From NCBI RefSeq assembly GCF_013303125.1, contig NZ_JABTTE010000001.1:186001-250000 (forward strand): DNA of 64,000 nucleotides, in the 5' to 3' direction. This DNA comes from Calidifontibacillus erzurumensis (GTDB lineage Bacteria; Bacillota; Bacilli; Bacillales; Bacillaceae_J). Shown piece by piece: positions 1 to 8,593 of this stretch. The first letter of the stretch is position 1, and each line of letters opens with the position of its first letter. Position numbers and translations under genes: made by a program. Below the pieces are notes generated by a model. It was not told the DNA's origin. It did no database searches and was given only the letters and a program-made list of their open reading frames with translations.

Positions 1-135
1 GAAAAAACAATCCATTGTCAACTGCCAACGCAGCCAATCAAAGGGTTCCGCCTCTTCAATAATGATACCGTCAATTTTTTGTCTATTCTTTTAAGCGCAT
101 TATTAATCTTTTTATTCCCGATGTTTTGGAGTTGA
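1..135 (+). CDS. Possible C-terminal end of an unidentified protein (partial)
   Basis: Frame 1 is open from the window edge for 44 codons and stops with TGA five bases before the ThiF/MoeB start. The last 20 or so residues are strongly hydrophobic, as in a membrane segment, and end in Phe-Trp-Ser. I do not recognise it. An open stretch of this length can arise by chance in AT-rich DNA. The opposite strand also has a short open frame here without a usable start. The tight spacing to the next gene would suit an operon, but coding status is uncertain. Confidence 0.25.
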   Translation, partial: EKTIHCQLPTQPIKGFRLFNNDTVNFLSILLSALLIFLFPMFWS

Positions 136-139
136 TTTG

Positions 140-1156
140 ATGAGCAATTTCACAAGATATTCAAGGCAAATCCTTTTTTCGCCAATTGGCGAAGAAGGAC
201 AGCAAAAGTTATTAAATAGTTCAGTTCTTATTGTAGGCATGGGCGCATTAGGAACTGCTCTTGCTAATCATTTAGTCCGAGCTGGCGTAGGCTTTGTGCG
301 TTTTGTAGACCGAGATTATGTAGAAATGAGCAATTTGCAGCGGCAAATGCTTTTCGATGAAGAGGATGTTACACTTGCTTTGCCAAAAGCCATTGCGGCC
401 AAACGGAAGCTTTCAAACATTAATTCTTCTGTTCAGCTTGATGCAATCGTCGCTGATGTGTCTCCGAAAAATATTGAAGAGCTCCTTGATGGAATAGATA
501 TTGTTGTTGATGGAACAGATAATTTTCAAACACGTTTTTTATTAAATGATGCTTGCTTCAAAAAGGGCATTCCTTTTGTTTACGGCGGTGCAGTAAGTTC
601 ACGTGGAATGTCAGCAATTTTTGTTCCCTATGAAACACCTTGTTTGCGCTGTTTTATTTCATCAAGCGATCAAGGTGGACAAACATGCGATACAATAGGT
701 GTCATTTCACCGATTATTGATATTATTGCTTCATTAGAGGCTGTTGAAGTCTTAAAATTTCTCGTCGGTGATCAAAAGAATCGCAGAACTAGTTTGCTAT
801 CGATCGATATTTGGAACAATTACCGCTACGAAATGAAGTTTTCTGCTCCTAGAAGCGATTGTCCGACATGTCAAAAACACGAATATCCTGCATTAGATTT
901 TTCTGAAAAAGAGAACGTGACGGTTTTATGCGGTAGAGAAACAGTGCAAATCCATGTTGCTGATCATTTTAACTTAGAGGAATGGTTTGAACGTTTTCAG
1001 CCGATTGGAAAAGTTCAAAAGACGCCATTTTTATTAAAAATAGAACTTCCTGAAGGAGAACGGCTCGTATTATTCCCGGATGGGCGGGTGCTCGTACAAG
1101 GAACGGAAGATGAGGTAAGGGCGAAAACATTATATGCTCGCTATATCGGACTTTAA
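140..1156 (+). CDS. ThiF/MoeB-family sulfur-carrier adenylyltransferase (E1-like)
   Basis: 338 aa. Enzymes of this family adenylate the C-terminal Gly-Gly of the sulfur carriers ThiS (thiamine) or MoaD (molybdopterin). Seen: the nucleotide-binding G-M-G-A-L-G loop at about residues 33-38, an acidic DRDYVEMSNLQRQ strand-helix typical of E1 enzymes, and two Cys-x-x-Cys pairs (CLRC and CPTC) that would hold structural zinc. A C-terminal extension of about 75 residues follows, as in Bacillus ThiF/MoeB proteins of similar length. ATG at 140 is preferred over TTG 137 because GGAG lies 8 bases before it. ThiF and MoeB cannot be separated by sequence alone. moaA at 16.8 kb makes a molybdopterin role possible, but no thiS/thiG or moaD is next to it. 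Confidence 0.85.
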   Translation: MSNFTRYSRQILFSPIGEEGQQKLLNSSVLIVGMGALGTALANHLVRAGVGFVRFVDRDYVEMSNLQRQMLFDEEDVTLALPKAIAAKRKLSNINSSVQLDAIVADVSPKNIEELLDGIDIVVDGTDNFQTRFLLNDACFKKGIPFVYGGAVSSRGMSAIFVPYETPCLRCFISSSDQGGQTCDTIGVISPIIDIIASLEAVEVLKFLVGDQKNRRTSLLSIDIWNNYRYEMKFSAPRSDCPTCQKHEYPALDFSEKENVTVLCGRETVQIHVADHFNLEEWFERFQPIGKVQKTPFLLKIELPEGERLVLFPDGRVLVQGTEDEVRAKTLYARYIGL

Positions 1157-1278
1157 TTCATAATTTTTGTAAGAGCGGGAAAGATAGTAAAGAAATTGAG
1201 ACGGGTTTTGGTCAATGTCTTTCAATCGAATAAATAAATATCCGTTAATTTGGAATTGACTAAAAAGGGAGGATATTT

Positions 1279-1458
1279 ATGCAAAATGATTTTTTTAAAA
1301 TAATTCTTATTACCGCTCTTTCATTTTTTCTTTACCGCTATCGCTATCGTATCTTAAATTTTTTGCTTAACCAGCCGATGCTCAGGCAAATTATGGTCAA
1401 ATCATTCATCGGAAGTCCATTTATACGTGAGCGAATGATGGGACAATTGTTTCGTTAA
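1279..1458 (+). CDS. yqgO: Small basic/hydrophobic protein YqgO
   Basis: 59 aa, starting at ATG behind a clear GGGAGG ribosome-binding site. The N-terminal half is hydrophobic and interrupted by a YRYRYR stretch. The C-terminal half is basic with repeated Met and Arg. Length and position directly upstream of gluP match B. subtilis yqgO, a gene of unknown function. No catalytic motif is visible. A short membrane-associated protein is the most that can be inferred. Confidence 0.7.
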   Translation: MQNDFFKIILITALSFFLYRYRYRILNFLLNQPMLRQIMVKSFIGSPFIRERMMGQLFR

Positions 1459-1602
1459 TTACAGTGGAAAGGTTTTTGGTTTCATTGAAAAAGATTGTTC
1501 AAGTTGAAATACCTTTTTGTTTGTAAGCTCAAAAGCTAGGTAAATGTTTATTAAAATCGGAGAAAATCCTCTACCTTGACAATGATATAAATAACTATGT
1601 AT

Positions 1603-1630
1603 GGCGGTTTATTATCCGCCCCTTTTTTTT
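1603..1630 (+). terminator. Rho-independent terminator between yqgO and gluP
   Basis: GGCGG, an 8-base loop, CCGCC, then CC and eight T. A TTGACA lies just upstream at 1576-1581 without a good -10, so this could also be part of a short leader. Confidence 0.55.
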
Positions 1631-1655
1631 ATATAATAATAAATAATATAGGTTA

Positions 1656-2840
1656 TTGAAGAAAGTAGGTGGGGGTTTGTACAGCACCCTAAGTCAAGAT
1701 ATATTGTTTTGGCGTTTGGCATATGAATTAGTTCGAAACTACCGTTTTCGTGTTCTTAAAATGAGCGAGCAAGGCGAGCTTTGGTTGGAACAGATGGAAG
1801 GAAAAAATAAAAATATTGTCCGGCTTTTGCGCTATGATATTGATTGGGGAAATTGGCTTCTACATGATATTGAACAAACTGAAAAAGTGATTCGTAAATA
1901 TAAAGAGGCACCTTATAGAAAAAAAATGAATGCTTATAATATTTATATTTCCACTTATCCCCCCGTTGATGATTGGGAGCATAGGCTTGATCGTTCTATA
2001 AAAACAAATATGTTTCTTATTGTTGCAGACAACCGTGAAAATGAAGTTTGCGCGTTTTTTGAACGCCTTCATTTACCAGAGCCAAATGTTGATGAGTGGT
2101 TGACTGAAGATATAGATCCTGCATATTACAAACAAGCCATACGAGAAATCGAAAGGCAAAGAAATCAATCTGAAAGAGTATTGTTATTTGGGAAAAAGCC
2201 ACGTTTAACTTATATTTTTGTTGCTTTGAATATGATCATGTTTTTTCTCTTAGAGCTGGCTGGTTCAAGTACTGATATCGTTACTTTAGTTTATTTTGGT
2301 GCAAAATATAATCCAGCCATTCTAGACGGAGAATGGTGGCGCTTTATAACGCCTATGTTACTACATATTGGTTTTGCACACCTATTTATGAATACACTTG
2401 CATTATATTATTTAGGTCTTTCCGTAGAGAGAATTTATGGGAGTTTGCGTTTTTTTCTCATTTATATTTTAGCAGGTATTTCAGGGGTTGCTGCTAGTTT
2501 TGCTTTTACGGACCAAGTATCAGCAGGCGCTTCAGGAGCTATTTTCGGTCTATTTGGAGCATTATTATATTTTGGTATCGTTCACCCTTCACTATTTTTT
2601 CGAACAATGGGAATGAATGTTTTTGCTGTTTTGGCTATTAATCTTGCTTTTGGATTTATAGTCCCAATGGTTGATAATAGTGCACATATCGGTGGTCTGA
2701 TTGGCGGATTTTTGGCATCGGCTTTTGTCCACTTGCCCAAACATAAGCCTTTATTTTTTAGACAACTGTCTGCACTCTTTTTATTAGCTATAATCATTGG
2801 TGCCACGATTGCTTACGGTTTTTTAATGAATGGGTCGTAA
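1656..2840 (+). CDS. gluP: Rhomboid-family intramembrane serine protease GluP, TPR-less
   Basis: 394 aa. Rhomboids cleave transmembrane segments inside the lipid bilayer. The N-terminal cytosolic domain (about 1-180, with the PPVDDWE motif of the Bacillus family) is followed by six or seven membrane segments. These carry the catalytic serine in G-A-S-G-A-I-F-G (about Ser293) and the catalytic histidine in NSAHIGG (about His344). B. subtilis GluP/YqgP is about 507 aa because of a C-terminal tetratricopeptide region. Here the protein stops right after the last membrane segment, and no frame downstream encodes the missing repeats. The start is unclear: TTG 1656 gives the longest form, while TTG 1677 lies inside the purine-rich stretch. 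Confidence 0.9.
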   Translation: MKKVGGGLYSTLSQDILFWRLAYELVRNYRFRVLKMSEQGELWLEQMEGKNKNIVRLLRYDIDWGNWLLHDIEQTEKVIRKYKEAPYRKKMNAYNIYISTYPPVDDWEHRLDRSIKTNMFLIVADNRENEVCAFFERLHLPEPNVDEWLTEDIDPAYYKQAIREIERQRNQSERVLLFGKKPRLTYIFVALNMIMFFLLELAGSSTDIVTLVYFGAKYNPAILDGEWWRFITPMLLHIGFAHLFMNTLALYYLGLSVERIYGSLRFFLIYILAGISGVAASFAFTDQVSAGASGAIFGLFGALLYFGIVHPSLFFRTMGMNVFAVLAINLAFGFIVPMVDNSAHIGGLIGGFLASAFVHLPKHKPLFFRQLSALFLLAIIIGATIAYGFLMNGS

Positions 2841-2911
2841 AAAATGTATGTTCCTTTTTACATTGGTTAAAGATGGAATATGGAAGAAAGCCAATGTAAG
2901 GAGGACATGAA

Positions 2912-4378
2912 TTGTTAAAAAATAAAGAAATTCAACATCCCGTTCAGTCTAACATTGATGCGAATGTTCAATTTTTACGGGAACAATTAGGTGTGGGGAA
3001 AAGCTTCGATGTCATTCATCTTGATCTTGAATATGCTGGCCGAAAAATGGCGATGTTTCTCATTGATGGTTTTGTGAAAGATGATTTGATCCATTTATTG
3101 CAAAAATTTTTGGCAAAATTAAGCCCGGAACATCTCGAACCTGACCCACTTGATAAATTATTAAAAACATATATTCCATATGTAGAGGTGGATAAAAATA
3201 ACGATTTAGATGTATTAGTAGATACTGTATTAGCTGGCCCAACTGTGTTGTTAATTGATGGCATCGATTATGCAATTATTATCGATGCCCGCACATATCC
3301 AGTGCGCGGCCCGGAAGAACCGGATACGGAGCGCGTCGTGCGCGGTTCAAGGGATGGGTATGTTGAAACAATCGTGTTTAATACAGCTTTAACAAGAAGA
3401 AGGGTTCGTGACCGCAGTTTAAGAATGGAATATATGCAAGTAGGACGACGCTCAAAAACCGATGTCTGCGTTTGCTATTTAGAGGATATTGCAGATCCAG
3501 ATCTCGTTAAAGAAATAAAAGAATCGTTGAGTAAAATTGATACAGATGGTTTGCCAATGGCTGAAAAAACAATTGAAGAATTTATCGGAGGAAGACACCT
3601 TAATCCATATCCGATCGTCCGTTTTACTGAGAGGCCAGATACCGCTGCTTCCCACCTTTTTGAGGGGCACGTGATTGTGATTATCGACGGTTCTCCAAGT
3701 GTCATGATTGCCCCAACTACTTTTTGGCACCATTTACAACATGCTGAAGAATACCGACAAAAACCAATTGTCGGTGCATATTTACGTCTTATTCGTTTTT
3801 TGGCTGTTTGGGCTTCAATGTTTTTGTTGCCATTATGGTATTTATTTTCTGTACACCCTGAATATCTTCCAATCCAGCTAGACTTTATAGGTCCGAAAGA
3901 ACCGGGGGAGGTACCACTTTTAATTCAATTGATTCTTGCAGAAGTCGGTATTGATATTTTAAGGATGGCCGCTGTCCATACCCCATCTTCTCTAGCAACT
4001 GCATTAGGTTTAGTTGCTGCGTTAATGATTGGTCAAGTTGCTGTTGAGGTAGGCTTATTTACAAATGAAACAGTTCTTTATATAGCGATCGCTGCCATCG
4101 GTACATTCGCAACACCGAGCTATGAATTGAGTTTAGCAAATCGCTTAGTTCGAATCGTCTTTTTATTAATGGCAGGATGGTTTGGACTTATAGGCTTTTG
4201 TATTGCCATTACGCTTTGGCTCATCATGTTAGTTCGAATGAAATCCTTCCAAACCCCATATTTTTGGCCGTTTATTCCGTTTTCCTTCCGTGATTTTAAA
4301 GATGTATTTATACGAACACCGATCCCTTTAAAAAAACGTAGGCCGACGATTTTGCATCCACAAGACCCTGATCGTTAA
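2912..4378 (+). CDS. spoVAF: Spore germination protein SpoVAF (GerA family)
   Basis: 488 aa. SpoVAF is an inner-membrane protein of the spore that helps release dipicolinic acid in germination. The long N-terminal soluble GerA domain contains the signatures RGPEEPDTERVVRG and LTRRRVRDRSLRMEYM. It is followed by several membrane segments and ends in LHPQDPDR, all as recalled for B. subtilis SpoVAF (about 493 aa). TTG 2912 is the start because AAGGAGG lies 7 bases upstream; the ATG at 2907 is out of frame and soon stops. In B. subtilis spoVAF is the last gene of the spoVA operon. Here it stands alone between gluP and yqgQ, with its own terminator. Confidence 0.93.
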   Translation: MLKNKEIQHPVQSNIDANVQFLREQLGVGKSFDVIHLDLEYAGRKMAMFLIDGFVKDDLIHLLQKFLAKLSPEHLEPDPLDKLLKTYIPYVEVDKNNDLDVLVDTVLAGPTVLLIDGIDYAIIIDARTYPVRGPEEPDTERVVRGSRDGYVETIVFNTALTRRRVRDRSLRMEYMQVGRRSKTDVCVCYLEDIADPDLVKEIKESLSKIDTDGLPMAEKTIEEFIGGRHLNPYPIVRFTERPDTAASHLFEGHVIVIIDGSPSVMIAPTTFWHHLQHAEEYRQKPIVGAYLRLIRFLAVWASMFLLPLWYLFSVHPEYLPIQLDFIGPKEPGEVPLLIQLILAEVGIDILRMAAVHTPSSLATALGLVAALMIGQVAVEVGLFTNETVLYIAIAAIGTFATPSYELSLANRLVRIVFLLMAGWFGLIGFCIAITLWLIMLVRMKSFQTPYFWPFIPFSFRDFKDVFIRTPIPLKKRRPTILHPQDPDR

Positions 4379-4409
4379 TATGCAAAAATATGAAAACTGG
4401 TGTATTCAT

Positions 4410-4452
4410 AAAGACATTGATATTGCACTTGTGCGAAATCAATGTCTTTTTG
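4410..4452 (+). terminator. Terminator after spoVAF
   Basis: Perfect 12-bp stem (AAAGACATTGAT / ATCAATGTCTTT) with a 16-base loop, ending in a run of T. Confidence 0.85.
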
Positions 4453-4524
4453 TGTGTTAGTTGTAGTGGCTAAAGTTTTTTATTTTTTATATACTAAAGG
4501 CAGTACGTAGGAGGGGATCAATTT

Positions 4525-4737
4525 ATGAGAACCATTTATGATATTCAACAGCTGCTAAAGCGTTTTGGTGTGTTTGTATATGTTGGGGATCGGCTTGCTG
4601 ACTTGGAATTGATGGAAGAAGAGGTTCGGGAGTTATACCGATCCCAATTCATTGATATTAAAGAATTTCAAATGGCACAATTATTATTGAGGCAAGAAAT
4701 GGAACGTGAGAGGGGAAAACGGCAAAACCTGCATTAG
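4525..4737 (+). CDS. yqgQ: YqgQ family small protein
   Basis: 70 aa, rich in acidic and basic residues and predicted helical. It shares the tyrosine-Asp-x-Gln-Gln-Leu-Leu start and the DRLAD-LELMEEEVRELY stretch of the DUF910/YqgQ family. GGAGGGG lies just before the ATG. It sits 14 bp upstream of glcK, the same pairing as in B. subtilis, so the two are probably cotranscribed. A nucleic-acid-binding role has been suggested for the family, but nothing here tests it. Confidence 0.88.
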   Translation: MRTIYDIQQLLKRFGVFVYVGDRLADLELMEEEVRELYRSQFIDIKEFQMAQLLLRQEMERERGKRQNLH

Positions 4738-4751
4738 GATGGGGTGAAAAC

Positions 4752-5711
4752 ATGGAACCGTTGCTAGTTGGTGTCGATGTCGGTGGGACAACCGTTAAAT
4801 TAGCATTTGTTTCAGATGGCGGAGAGATTCTTCATAAATGGTCCATTGCAACAGACAAATCGAATTCAGGAAAGAATATTATCACAGATATTGCCTCTTC
4901 CATTTTGAATAGGTTAGATCAATATAAGCAGGATATAAGCAGTATAAAAGGCGTAGGAGTTGGTGCTCCCGCATTTTTAGATATGGAGACAGGATTCGTT
5001 CATGAAGCAGTAAATTTAGGATGGAAAAATATAAATCTTAAAAAAGAACTTGAACATAAGTTAAACTTGCCAGTTGTTATTGATAATGATGCGAATACAG
5101 CTGCTCTTGGGGAGATGTGGAAAGGCGCCGGCGTTCAATCGCAAAATTTGTTATGTATTACAATAGGAACCGGAATTGGCGGGGGCATCATTATAAATGG
5201 TGAAATTGTTCATGGAATAAATGGTATGGCGGGAGAAATTGGTCACTTTACAGTATTGCCGGAAAATGGTGCGTTATGCAATTGCGGTAAAAAAGGTTGT
5301 CTTGAAACTATATCATCGGCAACAGGAATGGTTCGATTGGCAAGAGAAGAAATTGCACACCATCCCGATAGTTTACTTGCAACCCAATATAATAAAACGA
5401 ACCTACTTTCAGCGAAAATGATAATTGAAGCTGCGAGAAAAAATGATGATTTTGCCCTTGAAATTGTTGATAAGGCTTCCTTTTATTTAGGATTAGCTAT
5501 AGCCAATATTGCAATTACAATTAATCCTGAGAAGATTGTGATTGGTGGCGGTGTTTCAAAGGCAGGTTCTCTTCTATTAAAAAAAGTTTCAAAATATTTT
5601 AAGCAGTTTGCTTTGCCAAGAGTTTATGAAGGGGCACATTTAGCTTTAGCAACTTTAGGAAATGATGCTGGGGTCATTGGTGCAGCATGGCTTGCAAAAA
5701 ATAAATTGTAA
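4752..5711 (+). CDS. glcK: Glucokinase (ROK family)
   Basis: 319 aa. Phosphorylates free glucose with ATP to glucose 6-phosphate in the cytosol. Seen: the N-terminal phosphate-binding DVGGTTVKLAF motif (residues 9-19), the catalytic-region DNDANTAALGE motif, and the ROK zinc motif C-N-C-G-K-K-G-C-L-E near residue 180. Length equals B. subtilis GlcK (321). The gene directly follows yqgQ, with GGATGGGGTG as ribosome-binding site, and is followed by a hairpin that also contains the start region of yqgT. Confidence 0.93.
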   Translation: MEPLLVGVDVGGTTVKLAFVSDGGEILHKWSIATDKSNSGKNIITDIASSILNRLDQYKQDISSIKGVGVGAPAFLDMETGFVHEAVNLGWKNINLKKELEHKLNLPVVIDNDANTAALGEMWKGAGVQSQNLLCITIGTGIGGGIIINGEIVHGINGMAGEIGHFTVLPENGALCNCGKKGCLETISSATGMVRLAREEIAHHPDSLLATQYNKTNLLSAKMIIEAARKNDDFALEIVDKASFYLGLAIANIAITINPEKIVIGGGVSKAGSLLLKKVSKYFKQFALPRVYEGAHLALATLGNDAGVIGAAWLAKNKL

Positions 5712-5726
5712 TAATGTACATATTCA

Positions 5727-5765
5727 AAACCCCCTTTCATACTTTGAAAGTAAAGGAGGGGGTTT
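5727..5765 (+). promoter_or_regulatory. Hairpin holding the yqgT ribosome-binding site
   Basis: AAACCCCC (5727-5734) pairs with GGGGGTTT (5758-5765), with an inner CTTTCA/TGAAAG helix. The AAAGGAGGGGG Shine-Dalgarno of yqgT lies in and next to the 3' arm. The element could act as the glcK terminator, as a translation brake for yqgT, or both. The T run after the stem is short. Confidence 0.5.
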
Positions 5766-5769
5766 AAAG

Positions 5770-6960
5770 ATGAAAGTCATCGGCCGTGCTCATGATTCCT
5801 TTTGGTATTTAAGCGAATTATTTCAAGTACCGTTGCCACTGTTGGTAGATTCGAATTGCCAAATAGCTGAAAACGAGTCATTATTGGCGAAGGAAATTGA
5901 CATTCCAGGTTATATTACAGCTGAATATACAGTTCAAGATGAAGAGTCAATTGACAGCATTGCTAGTAAACTCAACATTGATGTTGAAATTTTAAAGTTA
6001 TTAAATAAAGATGACAATTTATTACAACTAAAAAAGAATACAAAAATATTAATTCCGAAACGTATAACAGATCCTATTGTAAATGGTAGACAAAATTACA
6101 GTTATGAAACGATGATGGAACATATTCGCTTATTAGAGGAAATCTATCCGTTTATGAAAAGAAATACGATAGGAATTTCCGTACAAGGAAAGGAAATTCC
6201 AGAACTTATCATTGGATATGGACGAAAAAAAGTACACATGAACGGATCATTTCATGCGAATGAGTGGATTACTACTGCAATTTTAATGGCTTTATTAAAT
6301 GATTATTTACTATCGATTACCAATAAAACAAAACTTCGAGGCATCCATACGGAAGAATTATATTACAGTACAACATTGTCAATCGTTCCAATGGTTAATC
6401 CCGATGGAGTCAATCTCGTATTAAAAGGCCCGCCACAAGATCAAAAATACAGGCAATTTGTGCTTGCGCTAAATAATGGCAATGATGATTTCTCGGGTTG
6501 GAAAGCGAATATCAACGGTGTTGATTTAAATAAGCAATTTCCAGCTTTGTGGGAAATTGAAAAGCCCCGCAAGCCGAAACAACCTGCTCCAAGAGACTTT
6601 CCAGGATATGAACCATTAACAGAGCCGGAAGCGATTGCTATGGCTAAATTAACAAAAGAAAGGAAATTTGATCGGGTAATCGCTTTTCATACTCAGTGTA
6701 AGGAAATTTATTGGGGTTTTGATGATAAACAACCACCGTATGCAGAAGTCATCGTTTCTGAAATGGCTAAACAAAGCGGTTATCTCCCTGTTAAAACGCT
6801 AGATAGTTATGCTGGATATAAAGATTGGTTTATTTATGAATGGAAAAAGCCTGGTTTTACTGTTGAGCTTGGTGAAGGAGTGAATCCATTGCCGATCTCT
6901 CAATTTACAGATATTTATAATGATTCTTTAGGGCTTTTTTTAGCATGTTTATATATGTAA
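5770..6960 (+). CDS. yqgT: YqgT: LysM plus M14 zinc carboxypeptidase (gamma-D-glutamyl-diamino acid endopeptidase type)
   Basis: 396 aa, start at the ATG following AGGAGGGGG. An N-terminal LysM-like domain (about residues 55-100, ending ILIPKR) is followed by an M14 metallopeptidase domain. Zinc ligands are visible as H-x-x-E in HANEW (about His162, Glu165) and a third His in IAFHTQ (about 307). The catalytic Glu is in FTVELGEG (about 366). Family members cut gamma-D-Glu-diaminopimelate bonds in peptidoglycan peptides. No signal peptide is seen, so it probably acts on muropeptides in the cytosol or sporangium. Gene order glcK-yqgT-yqgU is as in B. subtilis apart from yqgS, which is absent. 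Confidence 0.88.
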   Translation: MKVIGRAHDSFWYLSELFQVPLPLLVDSNCQIAENESLLAKEIDIPGYITAEYTVQDEESIDSIASKLNIDVEILKLLNKDDNLLQLKKNTKILIPKRITDPIVNGRQNYSYETMMEHIRLLEEIYPFMKRNTIGISVQGKEIPELIIGYGRKKVHMNGSFHANEWITTAILMALLNDYLLSITNKTKLRGIHTEELYYSTTLSIVPMVNPDGVNLVLKGPPQDQKYRQFVLALNNGNDDFSGWKANINGVDLNKQFPALWEIEKPRKPKQPAPRDFPGYEPLTEPEAIAMAKLTKERKFDRVIAFHTQCKEIYWGFDDKQPPYAEVIVSEMAKQSGYLPVKTLDSYAGYKDWFIYEWKKPGFTVELGEGVNPLPISQFTDIYNDSLGLFLACLYM

Positions 6961-6962
6961 TA

Positions 6963-6984
6963 GCTGCCTCTTCAGGCAGCTTAG
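6963..6984 (+). terminator. Hairpin after yqgT (weak terminator)
   Basis: AGCTGCC, a short loop and GGCAGCT directly after the stop codon. No good T run follows, so termination would be weak. The yqgU ribosome-binding site is only about 15 bp downstream. Confidence 0.35.
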
Positions 6985-7004
6985 ACCTTTCCTGGGGTGA
7001 AGAG

Positions 7005-8126
7005 ATGAAAAAATTGTTCGTAGCCATCATAGTTTTTCTCATCAATGGTTGTGATGTTTCTGATAGGGTGGTTCATGATGCTCCTTATTTAAAAAGAAGT
7101 GGTGAAAACAAAATTGCAATTTCTGAACAATTTTTAACAAACAATGATTTTAAGCCCATTGTCATTCCTGAGGGGCAAAAATTTTATAGTGTAAATGAAT
7201 GGTATAATCAAGATACAGTTATTTATTCTGTTGGTGAAAGTGGTGGATCATCTCTATATTTACATAAAATAAATACTGGTGAAAGAAGTTTATTTTTTCA
7301 ATCTGAAGAATGGATTGGGAAAATAGAAGCCAATATCGACAATTCTTTATTTGCTGTGCAAACGATTGAAAAAAATGGAACAAGCCATTTGCGTATTTTA
7401 AATAAAATGGGACATGAAATTTTTACAAGATCAAGCAAGATCGAGGAATTACAATTTTTATGGAATCCTTATGCTCCCAATGAATTAATTGTCACTGAAT
7501 TTTTGCCTAATTTTGATTTTCGATTATTTAAAATAAATGTCACCGAAAAAGAAATTTACCAAATCCCGCTTGAACATCCTTTTGTTCAATGGATTAGCAA
7601 AGATGAACTTGTTTATTTAGATTGGAATCAAAATGAATTTACACTTGAAGCCCCAGTTTTTTTATATAATTTAAAAACTCTTGAAAACAAGAAATGGCTT
7701 GATAGTAGCATCATGCTCTTTTCGATGAAAGATATTATAGCTTCTGTAACAATGATTAAGAGCGATTATCAACAGTCACGATATACATTTTATGATGCAA
7801 AAACGCGCACGAAGCGAACAGAAATAAATATCCCTGTTTTAAATACATTTTCGGAAGCATGGTGGGTGCCTAGTTTTGACTTTGATGAAAAAAAGCAATT
7901 ATTTTACTTTATGAAACCGAACCGAGCTGGGGATATTGCCGAATATAAGGATGGATTTCAACTAACAGCGTTAACGATGGATGGGAAGGAAGTAGAGTTA
8001 ATAAATGTTACGGGAAATGTTCCAATTAAATTGTCTCCGACAGGCGATTGGTGTTTAATTGGCAATCAACTTGAGCAAGTATTAAACATTTCTGATCAAC
8101 AAATATATAACCTTGTTTTACAATAA
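7005..8126 (+). CDS. yqgU: Lipoprotein YqgU
   Basis: 373 aa. The N-terminus (MKKLFVAIIVFLINGC) is a lipoprotein signal with a lipobox ending at Cys16, so the mature protein should be lipid-anchored outside the membrane. The remainder is repetitive beta-strand-like sequence with recurring Trp/Asp turns, suggesting a beta-propeller fold. This matches the position and type of B. subtilis YqgU (unknown function). ATG 7005 is chosen because GGGGTGAAGAG precedes it; an in-frame ATG at 6945 lies inside yqgT. Confidence 0.8.
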   Translation: MKKLFVAIIVFLINGCDVSDRVVHDAPYLKRSGENKIAISEQFLTNNDFKPIVIPEGQKFYSVNEWYNQDTVIYSVGESGGSSLYLHKINTGERSLFFQSEEWIGKIEANIDNSLFAVQTIEKNGTSHLRILNKMGHEIFTRSSKIEELQFLWNPYAPNELIVTEFLPNFDFRLFKINVTEKEIYQIPLEHPFVQWISKDELVYLDWNQNEFTLEAPVFLYNLKTLENKKWLDSSIMLFSMKDIIASVTMIKSDYQQSRYTFYDAKTRTKRTEINIPVLNTFSEAWWVPSFDFDEKKQLFYFMKPNRAGDIAEYKDGFQLTALTMDGKEVELINVTGNVPIKLSPTGDWCLIGNQLEQVLNISDQQIYNLVLQ

Positions 8127-8138
8127 CGTTAGAAAACA

Positions 8139-8182
8139 AAAAACATCAACGATTGCAGTCAGCAATTGTTGATGTTTTATTC
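8139..8182 (+). terminator. Terminator between convergent yqgU and yqgW
   Basis: Stem AACATCAACgATTGC / GCAATtGTTGATGTT with a 5-base loop and T-rich 3' side. A-rich DNA on the 5' side would let it serve both strands. Confidence 0.8.
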
Positions 8183-8207
8183 GTTCTCTCCAAACAATAT
8201 TACAAAA

Positions 8208-8393
8208 TTAGTGTGCAGTTGGAGTACCATGTCCGTTAAGAATTGCAATAAATGTCATTACTGTAAACCAGCCGAATACAAGTACGGATGCACCTGCGAA
8301 TACGAATGCTAAAACACTTTTTTGTTTTAATGAACGGAACAATCCTAACAGACATAATAAAGTGATAAGTGCAAAAATAATAACAAGACCCAA
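8208..8393 (-). CDS. yqgW: Small two-helix membrane protein (DUF2759, YqgW type)
   Basis: 61 aa with two hydrophobic segments (residues 2-17 and 28-50) joined by a short Arg/Lys loop, ending GHGTPTAH. TTG at 8393 is the start because AAGGAGGG lies just upstream on this strand; extending to 8525 would add an unrelated basic leader without its own ribosome-binding site. Function unknown. It is divergent from the following hydrolase gene, as in B. subtilis. Confidence 0.75.
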   Translation of the reverse strand: MGLVIIFALITLLCLLGLFRSLKQKSVLAFVFAGASVLVFGWFTVMTFIAILNGHGTPTAH

Positions 8394-8593
8394 TGCTCTT
8401 CCCTCCTTATTTAAATTCTCTGTTCTAAGTATAGCCAATTTTTTGAATAAAAATAGCAATCTATGTATACTAAAAGAGCATCTGTTGTTTATTTTAATCT
8501 TTTTTAGTCTTTTTGTCGAGGACAAAAATTAGGATAGATGTGTCAAAATTTTATGGAAAAATAAGTGTATCTTGCATAAATGGAGGGGAAAAT

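Noticed and set aside
1-120. Short protein-like reading on the reverse strand at the window edge
   Set aside because: Contains a plausible DGIIIEEAEPFDWL stretch but no start codon or ribosome-binding site, and a stop lies just upstream. Probably coincidence.
2841-2911. Frameshifted remainder of the GluP TPR domain
   Set aside because: Only 71 bp remain before spoVAF and no frame gives TPR-like sequence. The gene is short rather than broken.
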